DNA of 64,000 nt, taken from assembly GCA_018292915.2 (NCBI GenBank), contig JACVVK020000090.1:1330001-1394000 (forward strand). The letters run 5' to 3'. The notes under the pieces are model-generated. The model had not been told where the DNA came from and did no database searches. It worked only from the letters and a program-made list of their open reading frames with translations. Below, one piece after another: positions 31,984 to 39,639 of the stretch (positions are counted from its first letter, which is position 1; each line of letters opens with the position of its first letter). The position numbers were made by a program, and so were the translations under genes. This DNA comes from Batillaria attramentaria (Eukaryota > Mollusca > Gastropoda > Batillariidae).

Positions 31984-34703
31984 TCGCATGCACAAACAAC
32001 ACGCTTACTTTTCTTTCTGGCAATTTCCTCCAGAAACTCGCTGACTCCTTGAGTTCTCGGTTCGGCCAGTTTTCCTCTCTTTTCTATGCATTTCGTCTGA
32101 CGAAAAAAGGCTTGCAACAGTACTCATATACTTTGTAGCAACACATAGTGATAACTAACAGACTAAATAGATCGTCGCATGCAAGCAAGAGGCCCCCGTA
32201 ATTAATGATCATATAATATCTACTAAGGGCCTATGGTTATCCACACACAAACAAGCTGCTAATATACACGATTTTTTTGCTGTTATTTGCTGTTTCATGC
32301 AGGAAATCTATTATTTTAGACATTCAGTGTCAAACCATATTCCCTGGTGCTCAGATGATATTCCCGTCTTTAGTCACTCATGCTGTGCTTCTGACAAAGT
32401 CCTATATAAATAATTCTGCTAAGTCCATCATCCCCGTTTTGATGTTGTTGTTGTTGTTGTGTTGGGGTGGTGGGATGGGGGTGGAGAAAGGGGGTGTATG
32501 TTTTGTTTGTTTGTTTGGTTTTTTTTTTCTGATCCCGTTTGCGGTAAACAAAACTAATCCACATACTCCTGCACGGTCCCAAGTCAACCAGTCGGTGCCG
32601 GCATGGAAGCAGGAATCGCGATGGCCGTACTTGAAGTCACTTGGACAATCTGTCAAGTTTAAGTCAATCCAAGTCAGTTTTATTTGTCCCAGAAGTGAGA
32701 AAATCGCTTTACAACACGCGAAAATCGCTTTGCAACAGGCGTAGAACATACACATAAAACGTAACAAGCATGCAAATAATACAATCATAATCACCGTATA
32801 AGAATGTAGTAACCCAAATCACGTTAAGACAGTTATTTAATCTGTAAAAGATACTCTACTTACTCCGTGATTACACAGAGAAAAGTATCGAACGTACTCA
32901 CAAGAGGGGTGGCAGGGATAGCCGAATGGTAGAGCGATGACTTTCAATGCTCGAGTCGTGAGTTCGATTCCCGGCTGGGGCCAGATATTTGTGCTGGCCT
33001 TTTTCTCGTTGCCCCGTCTTTCATACGACCCATACGTGGTGGAAAAGGGCGTTAAACTCAACACACACACACCCCTCCTTCCCCCATCCCCCCGCCCACC
33101 CCGTTTAGTGACCTCATGTTCACACTTTTTGGCTGCAGAGTTCCTATTTACGGGATCGCCAACTTTCTATTTTGTTCTTTCATGAAATTATAAACTGAGG
33201 AGCTAAATACTGCGCTAGCAAACCGGGATTCTATCGGTCAAAGGGAAGCAATCATATGTAAAAACTCTTAGCATGGAGAGAGTTAACGTGCACCTCGGCA
33301 AAGTACGTGTATTTGTCATACGGTCCAGCCTGACACTTCATGACATGCTGCACCGAGTAGCTGTGTCGGAGCCATAAAAGCAGAATGACAGAGCGCTGTG
33401 CTTTGACTCCTCAGGCCGTGAGTTCAAATCCCGACTGAAGCCAAATATTTGTCTTATACTTGTTGCCCCGTCTTTGGTATCAGGCATATGTGATGGATTA
33501 TGGCGTTACATCTTCAAACACCCGCAGTAATGTTGCGGCGACTATGGCTCACGATCTCTCTTCTATCAAAGCGATTGGTAGGTGGCACTTTTTAAGTCGA
33601 GGGCAAGTCATCTGCCTCTGCCTCTTGCTCTCAGGCGTCAGATATCTGCCTCTTGCGCTTGGGTGTCCAGTTCCTCTTGGGAGTAGGCAAGACGGCGCGA
33701 CAGCCCAACAAACAGCAGCCAGGTCCAGGGGTTCCCTCTTACTGACTGGTATTGCTCTGAATCGGCACCATACGCAGGGCGGGTGCCATTCCTTGTGGCA
33801 ACAGCTTCTGTCTTAGTCATGAGCTGATTATTGTCAATATTTAGTCCCTCCATCCTCAACATCCGCACGATCTTCACCAGTGACGTCATCACATGACATG
33901 GCTTCGAATAAATTGTAGCAGTCCTAAAGGCCTCTTTATATTCCAGCATAGAGATGACATCAATCACGGCCACAGACATGAGAAAAACGTAGCACCTTCA
34001 TAACTTATATGTTACGAAAACCCCTACCCTCTCGCGCCTAGCGTCCCATTTTTGGGACGCTTCTTTGCGAACATGCCATACGCATACTATGCATTTTAAG
34101 CAAAAACTGAGAGACACAATTTTAGATTAGATATCAATTAATATTTTTTCTCTTCTTTGACACCATTAAAAAGTAGCAAAATGTAAAAGGTATGGGCCTT
34201 CTTTTTATAGTTTGCCAGTCTGACGAATTTTTTCAATGAAAAATGCTCTGCAAATGGTCGACAACAATTATTTCCAAAGGAAAGTACTTGAAACCTGTAT
34301 TTATATGCGTAAGATGCGCTTCTCTTTGACTAGCAACCAATGTTTGATGTAGAAATGCATTCGGGTTTGAGGAGTGGTTCCGAAATGTAAACGTCCCAAA
34401 ACAGGGACGCTAGGCATTAATGGGTTAAACGGATCTTGAACGAAATAAAAACGAAAGGTTACAAGGTTTGCCGTTGCTTTTGGTTTCGTCATTCGTCATT
34501 TTGCCCTGGACAAACCGGTGACTGAGAAGTCGACAATGTAATATTCGCGTGATTTGAAAAAGACAATATTGCAAAAGCATTAATTTGTACAGGCTCTCTC
34601 TAATTTCCACTCGCACTGAAAAATCAGACACACCTGCAGCTGAAGTTGCTGGCTCAAACGTAATGAGAATGAGCGCTACAGCAAAGGCCCACCACATTTT
34701 GAC
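8745..34703 (-). CDS. Gene A: signal peptide-C-type lectin-EGF-multi-beta-sandwich secreted protein, 3,420 aa, 30 coding exons
   Basis: Exons (coding order, high to low): 34634..34697, 32567..32649, 32009..32096, 30580..30795, 26989..27114, 25939..26199, 25358..25508, 24779..25130, 24285..24526, 23816..24023, 23318..23467, 22821..23066, 22017..22461, 20928..21683, 19107..20662, 18091..18781, 17678..17794, 17275..17459, 16903..17028, 16463..16570, 16104..16323, 15606..15789, 14954..15195, 14570..14784, 12918..14073, 12134..12536, 10847..11721, 10347..10543, 9600..9939, 8745..9004. All junctions are GT-AG, phases agree throughout, and the total is 10,263 nt (a whole number of codons). Domains: signal 1-21, CTLD 22-150, EGF 151-192, Cys-containing linker modules to about 650, then beta-sandwich repeats to the stop. 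No transmembrane segment is visible, so it is predicted secreted. The lectin exons could be a separate gene, but phase 1 and the FCE-A-DPCSW join favour one protein. Confidence 0.75.
9600..9939 (-). CDS. Gene A exon 29
   Basis: It encodes RSTNSSLEFCLHGVDDPTIT, QYRFLHESRP and SVTAQVRAVNARQMMSDIT. It is 340 nt in both paralogues (gene B 41213..41552). The donor is ACAG|GTATAC. Confidence 0.75.
10347..10543 (-). CDS. Gene A exon 28
   Basis: It encodes PGQCQWRLQRPQHGASVWVT then VSCVNGVQIHRTVTSEK. It is 197 nt in both paralogues (gene B 41975..42171 reads SCVNGVQIHQTVTSD). Phase 1 in, phase 0 out. Confidence 0.7.
10764..10838. repeat. (CA)n next to a splice donor
   Basis: About 37 CA units starting about 9 bp into the intron after gene A exon 27; it reads (UG)n in the transcript. 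Confidence 0.95.
10847..11721 (-). CDS. Gene A exon 27: two repeats
   Basis: It encodes YRVLVKAIDAAGLESEP, DTTPPAGITC, ARIRDEESGIRSMMAGLGTT, LYATVHVENHAGHWSRF and VDRTPPEITQV. It is 875 nt in both paralogues (gene B 42823..43697). The donor CTCG|GTATGACTC runs straight into a long (TG)n tract on the transcribed strand. Confidence 0.75.
12134..12536 (-). CDS. Gene A exon 26
   Basis: It encodes RYYITVRAVNGAGLMTTA, VVDVIPPVAGVVFNTHGHTN and WHGFDDRHSGVTSYHVALYD. It is 403 nt in both paralogues (gene B 44029..44431), and the central part is nearly identical at the DNA level. Confidence 0.75.
12918..14073 (-). CDS. Gene A exon 25: two repeats flanking a Cys-rich knot
   Basis: It encodes IDSTPPVRGTF, WRAFADAESGVAAYYLSAGR and RSPIARMEF. 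A cluster of seven Cys follows (CVASYCTGECACAAERGLC), then VRRGG after VDHTPPQ. Gene B 44884..46018 has the same plan. Acceptor TTTCAG|ATGATT, donor TTACG|GTGAGT. Confidence 0.75.
14312..14362. repeat. (ATCA)n microsatellite
   Basis: About 13 units in a gene A intron. Confidence 0.95.
14570..14784 (-). CDS. Gene A exon 24
   Basis: It encodes VDVTPPEVVVSPEFLS, QRDRSVLRLVWQFRDPDSS and IRSQLTGRLVADP. It is 215 nt in both paralogues (gene B 46392..46606). Donor GAG|GTAAAG. Confidence 0.75.
14954..15195 (-). CDS. Gene A exon 23
   Basis: It encodes SLPVQWTGFSDPQTGISEFW, then CVGTTSGGCDV and YVTVRARNPAGLDVVST. It is 242 nt in both paralogues (gene B 47024..47265). It ends in phase 1. Confidence 0.7.
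15205..15273. repeat. (ATCA)n microsatellite
   Basis: About 17 units, starting about 10 bp upstream of the gene A exon 23 acceptor. Confidence 0.95.
15606..15789 (-). CDS. Gene A exon 22
   Basis: It encodes FYVWRRELAQGKRYYTTVEA, CNKAALCR and FDNSPPTPGRVVVGFDG. It is 184 nt in both paralogues (gene B 47651..47834). Donor CACAA|GTAAGT. Confidence 0.7.
16104..16323 (-). CDS. Gene A exon 21
   Basis: It encodes YSTEVGVYRVHWSGFNDPHS followed by GLHYYRVGLGS. Gene B 48196..48472 has the same core with a longer 5' part. Donor ACGT|GTAAGTG, phase 1. Confidence 0.7.
16463..16570 (-). CDS. Gene A exon 20 (36 codons)
   Basis: It encodes LTNKAGMSTLVQSEPFIID then STPPGPGTV. It is 108 nt in both paralogues (gene B 49656..49763). 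Phase 0 at both ends. Confidence 0.7.
16903..17028 (-). CDS. Gene A exon 19 (42 codons)
   Basis: It encodes VAIVSEEGQEEVIPFERC and DGHSYVALLK. It is 126 nt, like gene B 50032..50157 (VAIFSEGGQDEIVPFQKC). Phase 0 at both ends. Confidence 0.7.
17275..17459 (-). CDS. Gene A exon 18: beta-sandwich repeat
   Basis: It encodes AKDRVGHTSES, VIVDTTPPVVGRV and WEGVEDLESGIDTIE. This is the cleanest example of the family motif: D-T-T-P-P then W-x-G-x-x-D-x-E-S-G-I. It ends GAG|GTGTGG. Confidence 0.75.
17678..17794 (-). CDS. Gene A exon 17 (39 codons)
   Basis: It encodes YPGGEDIAHSVNVGQRTSWT and ASGVNCIATVK. It has the same 117-nt length and phases as gene B 51234..51350. Acceptor ATTCAG|GGAGC, donor AAAG|GTAAGG. 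Confidence 0.7.
18091..18781 (-). CDS. Gene A exon 16
   Basis: It encodes MCVHPMFPWKAENPTC, DLYDLDLDFARSDVLLSAIV, VVIDDIPPVAGSVIISNADS and WRGFSDVEKKAARLPDDVTI. It has the repeat motif DIPPVAG...WRGFSD. Gene B 51599..52316 carries the same order with insertions. The donor leaves phase 1. Confidence 0.75.
19107..20662 (-). CDS. Gene A exon 15: largest exon, with mucin-like linker
   Basis: It is 1,556 nt, about 519 residues. It opens GHTDAFVTPFLSMPDSALAQ and contains FFFQLHVSNAAGHVTS. A Ser/Thr/Pro-rich linker follows (TTTSEGPTTEANTPP), likely O-glycosylated. Further beta units and paired Cys segments follow (VCFDDECLPAVSSQPV). It is open throughout, unlike gene B 52589..54149, which is frameshifted at the equivalent of codons after KATLP. 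Confidence 0.75.
20928..21683 (-). CDS. Gene A exon 14: two beta-sandwich repeats
   Basis: It encodes CSDGIVLDKSPPLLRNV at the start and IIDVTPPDV near the end, with ESEMEEYHVGMGRDRTTASA between. The central block (about 21055..21280) is almost base-for-base the same as 54615..54843 in gene B. Acceptor TTCGCAG|GTCGC, donor GTGG|GTTAGT. Confidence 0.75.
22017..22461 (-). CDS. Gene A exon 13: Cys motif plus beta-sandwich repeat
   Basis: It starts TDCNGTEHCYCPSVG (short Cys cluster), then EYYITITATNHAS, ESPPTVGVVLEGLSDDD and VRWHGFLDHESGILLYRV. It has the same 445-nt length as gene B 55578..56022 and is nearly identical over much of its length. The donor TGAAG|GTAAAG is canonical here but is GC in gene B. 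Confidence 0.75.
22821..23066 (-). CDS. Gene A exon 12: highly conserved repeat unit
   Basis: It encodes VSIDHTGPSVSIEGLRGRFG and RAADPHSGIKTLEWTLGTRD. The unit shows the family pattern D-x-T-x-P and DPxSGI---W-LGT. By eye its nucleotide sequence is nearly identical to the gene B exon at 56627..56869, unlike most other exon pairs. Confidence 0.75.
23118..23196. mobile_element. Tiny TTAA-flanked foldback element
   Basis: TTAA at each end (23118..23121, 23193..23196) encloses two perfect 29-bp inverted arms (starting CTCTTTGACGACGGAGCGCA) around a 13-base loop. This is a miniature inverted-repeat element of piggyBac type. It lies in gene A intron 11. Confidence 0.7.
23211..23289. repeat. (TG)n microsatellite
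   Basis: About 39 units, between the foldback element and gene A exon 11. Confidence 0.95.
23318..23467 (-). CDS. Gene A exon 11
   Basis: It encodes VFWSRDGSPRS and DGETYDIWVRATDIMGN. It has the same 150-nt length and phases as gene B 57183..57332. The 'GxTYxIxVxAxDxxGN' strand is the classic F/G hairpin of fibronectin-III-like folds. Confidence 0.7.
23816..24023 (-). CDS. Gene A exon 10
   Basis: It encodes DICLNWTDRFYNSDLYN, then YDQQSGILPITGTDN and ends ITKFE. Gene B 57777..57975 matches with YDQTTGILPVSGT and IIKFE. It ends in phase 0 before the exon starting with FWSRDG. Confidence 0.7.
24285..24526 (-). CDS. Gene A exon 9
   Basis: It encodes NYSVEWNANLTATGGPYNL, LEVHDKAGN and RRLVLYDNTS. 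Gene B 58386..58633 has the matching GGPYDLRVQLPE and RRLVLYDNSS. It looks like a fibronectin-like or Ig-like strand set. Phase 0 in, phase 2 out. Confidence 0.7.
24779..25130 (-). CDS. Gene A exon 8: beta-rich module
   Basis: It starts ICADMQASSGGFYDV and contains WFDPIPPGG. Gene B reads WIDPIPPGG at the same place (59134..59468). The WxDPIPPGG motif followed by a KYRLEVH/MYKLEVHE strand marks a conserved beta-sandwich unit. Donor GTACAG|GTAAGC, phase 0. Confidence 0.7.
25358..25508 (-). CDS. Gene A exon 7: short Cys-containing segment
   Basis: It is 151 nt, the same length as its gene B counterpart (59866..60016). It encodes GTEQTLTHENLN then PYCQEN and ends in LTDGER. Phase 1 in, phase 2 out. 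Confidence 0.7.
25939..26199 (-). CDS. Gene A exon 6: post-EGF Cys module
   Basis: It encodes about 87 residues, with NTCRVSVSDKSGN near the start, a second Cys in ETNCKAQQDE, and several NxS/T sequons. It matches the gene B exon at 60529..60786 in phase and in the pattern 'TC-V----G------F-GN-T-C'. The family is unknown to me. Confidence 0.7.
26989..27114 (-). CDS. Gene A exon 5: EGF-like domain
   Basis: It encodes a six-cysteine EGF pattern (C-x6-C-x4-C-x7-C-x-C-x14-C), with the key stretch CSWEMHHCWPGDC. It aligns with the gene B exon at 61682..61810, which reads CSWQKNHCWPGDC. The acceptor TTTCCAG|CGGATCC and donor GAAC|GTAAGT are both in phase 1, so the module can be shuffled without breaking frame. 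Confidence 0.8.
27535..27664. repeat. Long imperfect foldback, about 65-bp arms
   Basis: The left arm TGATAAAGCATTTACACCCC ... AAGACGCAA is the reverse complement, with a few mismatches, of TTGCGTCTT ... GGGGTGTAAATACTTTATCA, with almost no loop. A strong cruciform or hairpin former, likely a MITE. Confidence 0.7.
27668..29625 (+). repeat. Dispersed repeat expanded by an internal ~300-bp satellite
   Basis: The left end (TATTCTGAACGTTTATCCT) and right end (GCTGCACATAG ... AACAAAAACACAAGTT ... ATGTAAATTTGCGAG) match the two halves of a short copy at 1..234. Between them here are four to five tandem units of about 295-303 bp (phase points near 28262, 28557, 28860, 29153). Each contains TGACCTTGACCTTGA blocks. 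It occupies the region just upstream of the gene A EGF exon. Confidence 0.65.
30580..30795 (-). CDS. Gene A exon 4: C-type lectin sugar-binding half with QPD and WND
   Basis: Residues 79-150 carry FYLGGND, GQWVWASDG, the long-loop motif QPD at 113-115, Cys125, WND at 136-138, Cys141 and the terminal FCE. In characterised CTLDs, QPD with WND marks a calcium-dependent domain with galactose-type preference; EPN would mark mannose type. Specificity is inferred from motifs only. The donor TGTGAAG|GTACTTTC leaves phase 1, matching the EGF exon of this gene. Confidence 0.85.
30851..30935. repeat. (CA)n microsatellite near the lectin exon
   Basis: About 42 CA units; a second tract of about 40 units lies at 31019..31100. 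Confidence 0.95.
31160..31955 (-). mobile_element. Decayed non-LTR retrotransposon (LINE) reverse-transcriptase fragment
   Basis: Minus-strand frames show the RT landmarks GSILGPLLFSIF, then KTKCTLITTRQK, VLGITVDDQLSW-HI, and DYASTVWDGCSEANFKRIN with LHRRAIKLI. This is the C-terminal RT and thumb pattern of Jockey/CR1-like elements. The catalytic box that should read F-A-D-D reads LFAAYT, and there are stops and frame changes, so it is dead. It sits in the gene A intron between exons 3 and 4. Confidence 0.75.
32009..32096 (-). CDS. Gene A exon 3: C-type lectin helix region
   Basis: It encodes TKCIEKRGKLAEPRTQGVSE and the following FLEEIARKK. In CTLDs this is the Cys-x-x-x-G-x-L-A/V helix with the pattern 'LAEPRT...EFL'. 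Acceptor TCGTCAG|ACGAAA, donor AAAA|GTAAGC. Confidence 0.8.
32567..32649 (-). CDS. Gene A exon 2: start of C-type lectin domain
   Basis: It encodes DCPSDFKYGHRDSCF followed by WLTWDRAG. This is the opening strand of a CTLD: Cys-Pro, then a second Cys, then Thr-Trp-x-x-Ala. The acceptor is TTGACAG|ATTGTCC and the donor GCAGGA|GTATGT, phase 1 in and phase 0 out. Confidence 0.8.
32905..33075 (+). mobile_element. SINE family 1 in gene A intron 1
   Basis: Plus-oriented, complete: GGATAGCCGAATGGTAGAGC head, CCGGCTGGGGCCAGATATTT junction, GTTAAACTCAACACACACAC tail. Confidence 0.75.
33385..33525 (+). mobile_element. SINE family 1, decayed
   Basis: The B-box (GTGAGTTCAAATCCCGACTG) and body (TTGTTGCCCCGTCTTTGGTA) are recognisable; the rest is degraded. 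Confidence 0.5.
33638..33979 (-). other. Unassigned ORF inside gene A intron 1
   Basis: A 113-codon frame opening MSVAVIDVISMLEYKEAF. Composition is plausible for protein, but there is no recognisable domain and no clear splice sites. It may be repeat-derived. Confidence 0.15.
34018..34430. mobile_element. Degraded TTAA-type MITE
   Basis: The left end has CGCCTAGCGTCCC and the right end GGGACGCTAGGC followed by ATTAATGGGTTAA, an inverted pair about 400 bp apart. Each also carries a small internal palindrome (CGTCCC...GGGACG). The left TTAA is lost. It sits in gene A intron 1. Confidence 0.5.
34634..34703 (-). CDS. Gene A exon 1: start codon and signal peptide
   Basis: The ATG at 34695..34697 opens MWWAFAVALILITFEPATSA, a hydrophobic secretion signal. 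It is preceded by a good acceptor (TGTTTTACAG|GTCAAA) only six bases upstream, so the 5'UTR is probably split. The donor GCTGCAG|GTGTGTC leaves phase 1 and joins the lectin exon to make Asp-Cys-Pro. Confidence 0.7.
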
Positions 34704-34963
34704 CTGTAAAACAGGACACAAAAACTAAAACAAACACACACACAACAAACAAAACGAACAGAAGTGCAGTAAATATATAAACATACCAGCTCTGTCCTAT
34801 TCACCTTCCTCCACCCCCCTTTGCCTTAAATGAGAAAAAGAGCCTACAACTGGTAAAAAGAGATTTTAAAAAAGTCAAAACGCCATTTGTCTTCTATATG
34901 CATCTCATGGGATGGGACGGACAACAAGGACAACAAGTGGAGGCAGTAGAAAAACAAACTTAC

Positions 34964-35050
34964 TGCGTTCTGTTGCCGCTTAGATGTCGCTGAACGATCT
35001 ACTCTACGGCTGAATAACTTTATCAGAGCACAATGCCAGTTTCAGCGTGC
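34964..35050 (-). other. Candidate 5'UTR exon of gene A
   Basis: A strong donor (AACGCA|GTAAGTTT, exon end 34964) lies about 260 nt upstream of the acceptor at 34703 that precedes the ATG. The upstream boundary is not determinable from sequence; 35050 is nominal. Confidence 0.35.
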
Positions 35051-36284
35051 ACCATGTTGCCGCCACCAACTCACCGGGAAAATACTTACGGCATTAGGCA
35101 GGATTGATAGTTTGTCTGTGCCGGCCCCCCATCCACCCTCCCCCCTCCTTCCCCTCCCGCCCCCCCAACCAAACAAACAAAAAGGACAGGCGTACTTTCC
35201 AAAAAGATAAACCAGGAAGAAAAGATAACACAACCACAACGATGGTATCGATAAATTTACGATCTTTATCGCTGGATTATCCTACACAACTTCGCTCGAA
35301 TTTATTGACGTCCCCGGGAGCACGATTTTTAATGCACTTCGCAAAAAGAAGGAGCTGTAAAAGAAACCCAGTGCGGCGGTTTTCATAACTCACACCCTCG
35401 TAGCGTCTTCATTAGTGCTTTCCAACGATGTTGCTTTACACGAACCATCAAGAACCATCGCGCAAAATCCCGTATGATGTCATCTTAGTATAAGTCCGGA
35501 GTGTAGTCCAGCCTACCTAATCGCCACACCTGTCAACCATGCGTGAGGGAAGTAACTTTGTCAGAGTTTCTTACAAAACTTTATTCCAACCTGAAATTGA
35601 GTGCTCCTGTGTAGAACCCCTACATACAATAACGCGTTAAAAAGTCCTAAAAAGTAAGTGACGTAAAACAACCGCATCTACGTACAACACGACGTCATTT
35701 GTTTTTTACGAAACAGTCTTCACCGTGACAACAACTTCATCCTTGACCGTGACGACAAGATGGCTGATGGCTTCAAGAGTGAAATAACACAGGACGGATC
35801 AATGCATTCACTTTGCGGCGGCCTATGATATACAACTAACGGGAAGTGGACCGCAGGCAAATCGACCTGAACAAACCGGACTTGAACTGGTCATAGAACT
35901 CCAACCCTAATCTGGCATGCGGCTACCACACTGGTTTCCATGGTTTCCTACGCCTATACACTAAGATGATGTCATTTTAGTGTAGGCTTATAAAAACCAT
36001 CTGTGAAATACAAGTCATTTTCGGGTTTCTCTGCCCAAGAACTCAAATAGCAAATTGTGACTGTTGGGCCCCTTATGACTCCCCTTACCAGTGGACTTAA
36101 AGATATCAAAAATTCTACGACTAACAGCACTGGATGCGTATCCGAAACTATAACGTATCAATGGTAGTACGGTACTACATAACGCGATCTATAGCACGGA
36201 TATGTCTACATGATGTCGTAGGTCCTATCCTTACGTGAATAAAAGAAATTGTCGTCGAAGCATCGTGCCAGCGCACTGAGGTGT

Positions 36285-36625
36285 TTGGTCGTAGTGTTAT
36301 CATTATACGCATTGCTATCATTTCGGTGCGTAATGCTATCGTTACATTGTGCTATCGGTGCGCAGGAAAACCTTTCCATAGTTCTATCGATGCGTAGTAC
36401 TATCGTTACATAGTACTATCGTTACAAAGTGCCATCGGAGAGTAATGCTATCGTTACAAAGTGCCATCGGAGAGTAATGCTATCGTTACATAGTGCTATC
36501 GGTGTGTAGTACTATCGTTACAAAGTGCTATCGGTGCGTAGGAAAACCTGTCAATAGTGCTACGCTATTGATGCGTAGTGCTATCGTTACCAGTACTATC
36601 GTTCCATACTGCTATCGTCGCGGGT
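36285..36625 (+). repeat. Minisatellite built on GTGCTATCG / GTACTATCGTTACA
   Basis: Irregular tandem units of roughly 17-20 bp, such as TAGTGCTATCGGTGCG and TAGTACTATCGTTACA, repeat about 17 times, with a larger unit (CAAAGTGCCATCGGAGAGTA) duplicated. Confidence 0.75.
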
Positions 36626-36735
36626 GCATAGTGGCATTGACACATACTCTCAGATAAGATATAACATAACCAGAAAACAAGCACTCAACCGACACGCTTC
36701 GTCTATTAACGGCGGTTGAAACCCACAGAAAGGTT

Positions 36736-36815
36736 CTCTCTCTGTCTCTCCCTCTCTGTTTGTCTGTCTGTCTCTCTCTCTCTCTCTTTCTCTCACACAG
36801 ACACACAGACACACA

Positions 36816-36883
<68 letters not shown>
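36736..36883. repeat. (TC)n-(TGTC)n-(CA)n compound microsatellite
   Basis: Three tracts in the intergenic region between genes B and A. Confidence 0.95.
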
Positions 36884-36884
<1 letters not shown>

Positions 36885-37477
36885 TAACTTTTGTTTTACA
36901 GTTCGACTTGAGTGCGAACTGTTAAATCACCAGAGAAGCGTGTATGAGCGAACTTAAGTAAACATGAAAATTTGATAAGAGAACAATTTATAAGAAGCGT
37001 AACAAACACATTCTTTTCCGTAAACCATTAAATCGACATTAATGCCGTTTTCATGTACGTCTACCGTTTGAAACCGATTGGCCACTAATCTACCAGGAAG
37101 ATAACGCAGCTGCACACATATCACGTAAGTACCAAATGTAGGCACTTAAGCCCATAGACATCGATTGCTGTCTTTGACGGAGCAGAAAGAAATTATCTCC
37201 ATTCTGTACTCTGAACGACCTGACTGTAATTTGTCATGGTGTACTCTTCACAACCCTTCATTCCAGTTAAACATATAACAGAAGTTTATATTATGCTTTT
37301 ATTGGGAACCCTTGTAATCGATTTAAAACGGGCTTTTGTATCCGCTGGTTTTTCATGAACGTCCTTATGTAGATATGAAAACCAAGAACACGAATGAAAT
37401 TGCTATCTGCTCACTTTGTTTGCCCACATTGTATCGTTATTTTTAAAAAAGGATTTCTTTTGGACGAAGTGCTCAAA

Positions 37478-37652
37478 AAGCGAGGGTGGGGTGGGTGTTT
37501 GGGGGTTTAACGTCCTTTTTCACCACATACGGGTGATATCAAAGACGGGGCAACGATGAAAAAGCCAGCACTAATATTTGGCCCCAGCCGGGATGCGAAC
37601 TCACGACCCGAGCATTAGAACGCTCTACTATTCGGCCACCCCGCTCCCCGCT
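37478..37652 (-). mobile_element. SINE family 1 between genes B and A
   Basis: Minus-oriented, with a short GCTCAAA duplication on either side. The anticodon-arm part of the head is slightly deleted. Confidence 0.75.
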
Positions 37653-38575
37653 CAAAGAGAGAGAGAGAGTGAGAGAGAGAGTTTGATTACAAAACAAAAC
37701 GTCGGCGGCAATATCAGTGTCACTGATAAGACGAAAACGGCTGATGTACTAAGTGTGCGTTGGTGTACTCAGCTGGTGCCTTGCAACCAGGATGTTTATA
37801 TCCTATAACGGTTATTAATGGCATTTTTTCTGTCAGTGCCACTAGATTCGTGCTTATCTGTTAGGCTCGTTTGAGTGTGTTTGTAAGCAAAGAGGAAGGG
37901 TTCGAGTGTCGTGATTAATTTCAAGTACCTTATGCCACGTTTATGATTTGCTCAGGTCGGCCCCCTCCGCCCCACTCCTCGGCTTTCGCTTCCATCCCCT
38001 GTTTTTATGTTGTTTCCATAGTAATGGAAACAACATCATAGGACGGGCTAAATTTTCCACGTTCATAGGCAAGCATCTGTGTTACAAAGGCACGACACTG
38101 CTGATCTCCCGCAGAGACGATTTTGCAAGTGTAACGCTGACAATGACGTAAGAAAACGTGCGTATCTGCACCGGATGCGGCATTAAAGCGCGGAACAAGT
38201 TGGTGTGGACTATGTACATAGTCAGTTCCACGGGTATTTTGTGATTCATAATTTACACAATGCTTAAAACTTTGACCAATACGTGGACCCAACCACCTCC
38301 CCCCTGCCCCCCCCCCCCCCTGGAATTCTATCAACCAAAACACCCGAATGTACTTCTAGTTCAATTAATGTTTGTATTCCATAAAAAGTAATTTCAGTAA
38401 AAAAAAAAAAAAAAAAAAGACAAATAGTCTGGGTCTTCTCGATGGGATAATGACCACGTGGTTAGCCGTTCGGACACCGAAGCTTCAAGCTAAACCGTAG
38501 AACACAGAGGACTCGCTCTCTCTGTAGTACAGCCCTACTGGCAGGCTTAAGCGTAGCAAATGTGCGCGAATCGGC

Positions 38576-38688
<113 letters not shown>

Positions 38689-39639
38689 TCCAGAAAAACA
38701 ACACACGTTTTTAATTATGCTGAGATTATATTTCTGCAGATACACACTTTACACACCGCATGGCTGACAAACACTTATCAATAACCAAAACCCAAAATAA
38801 CAAAGACAAAGAACAATGGACGGACTAATTCTATCAGTCATGGAATGTCAAAATATAGAAAGACAAAATCAAGATCACACTGTGGTTATGTATACACATG
38901 ACTTTCAGATCCGTTAACCCGCTAAAAAAAAGTCGTGTCAAATTCTAATGAACTAACAACATTCAGTCAGTGGATCACTTTCTACGTATCACATATGTCT
39001 GGACGGATTTTCATAAAAGAAACAAACAAAACAACTTGAAAGACACAAAATCCTTTCTAAAAATTTCAAAAGAATTCCTTCATTCCACATGCTATTTTAA
39101 TGACAAGAAATAACGTAAAATGCTTCCGTGTAGTAGTCTGCTGGCTCTTGCTGTTCATCTCTGTTTGTCTTGCTAACACGATTAGCGGTTGTGTTTTCTT
39201 AAGGTCTATGTTATGTTTACATTGTTTGTTTGTTTGTTTGCTTTTGCTGATGTTATTATCACATGCTGGAGTGTCAAATTCGATTTTCCCCATGTGAGAC
39301 ATATTACATTTTTTCTTATACTTGAAAAGAAGATAATGAAAACTGAATTCCGAAAAATCTGCATATACATGTATATTGATATATTTAGGTTGTCTTTAAC
39401 CTCTTCGCTGCCAAGCCTGTTTGGCAGCATGTGACAAATATTTGCCAAGGTGATTTTGCTGCTTTGATTTTTCTCGCAAGGAATCTGTTGCATGAAAGTA
39501 TACAAAACCTATGTTTTTCTGAAAGGTAAGGCCTCGGTCACAACCGGCCGCACGATTTTTTTATGCTTGCGATCTCCACGAAATGTCTGCGGCCTGCGGC
39601 TTCTACGATCTGAAAAAAAAAAAAATTAAGGTTGCAAAT

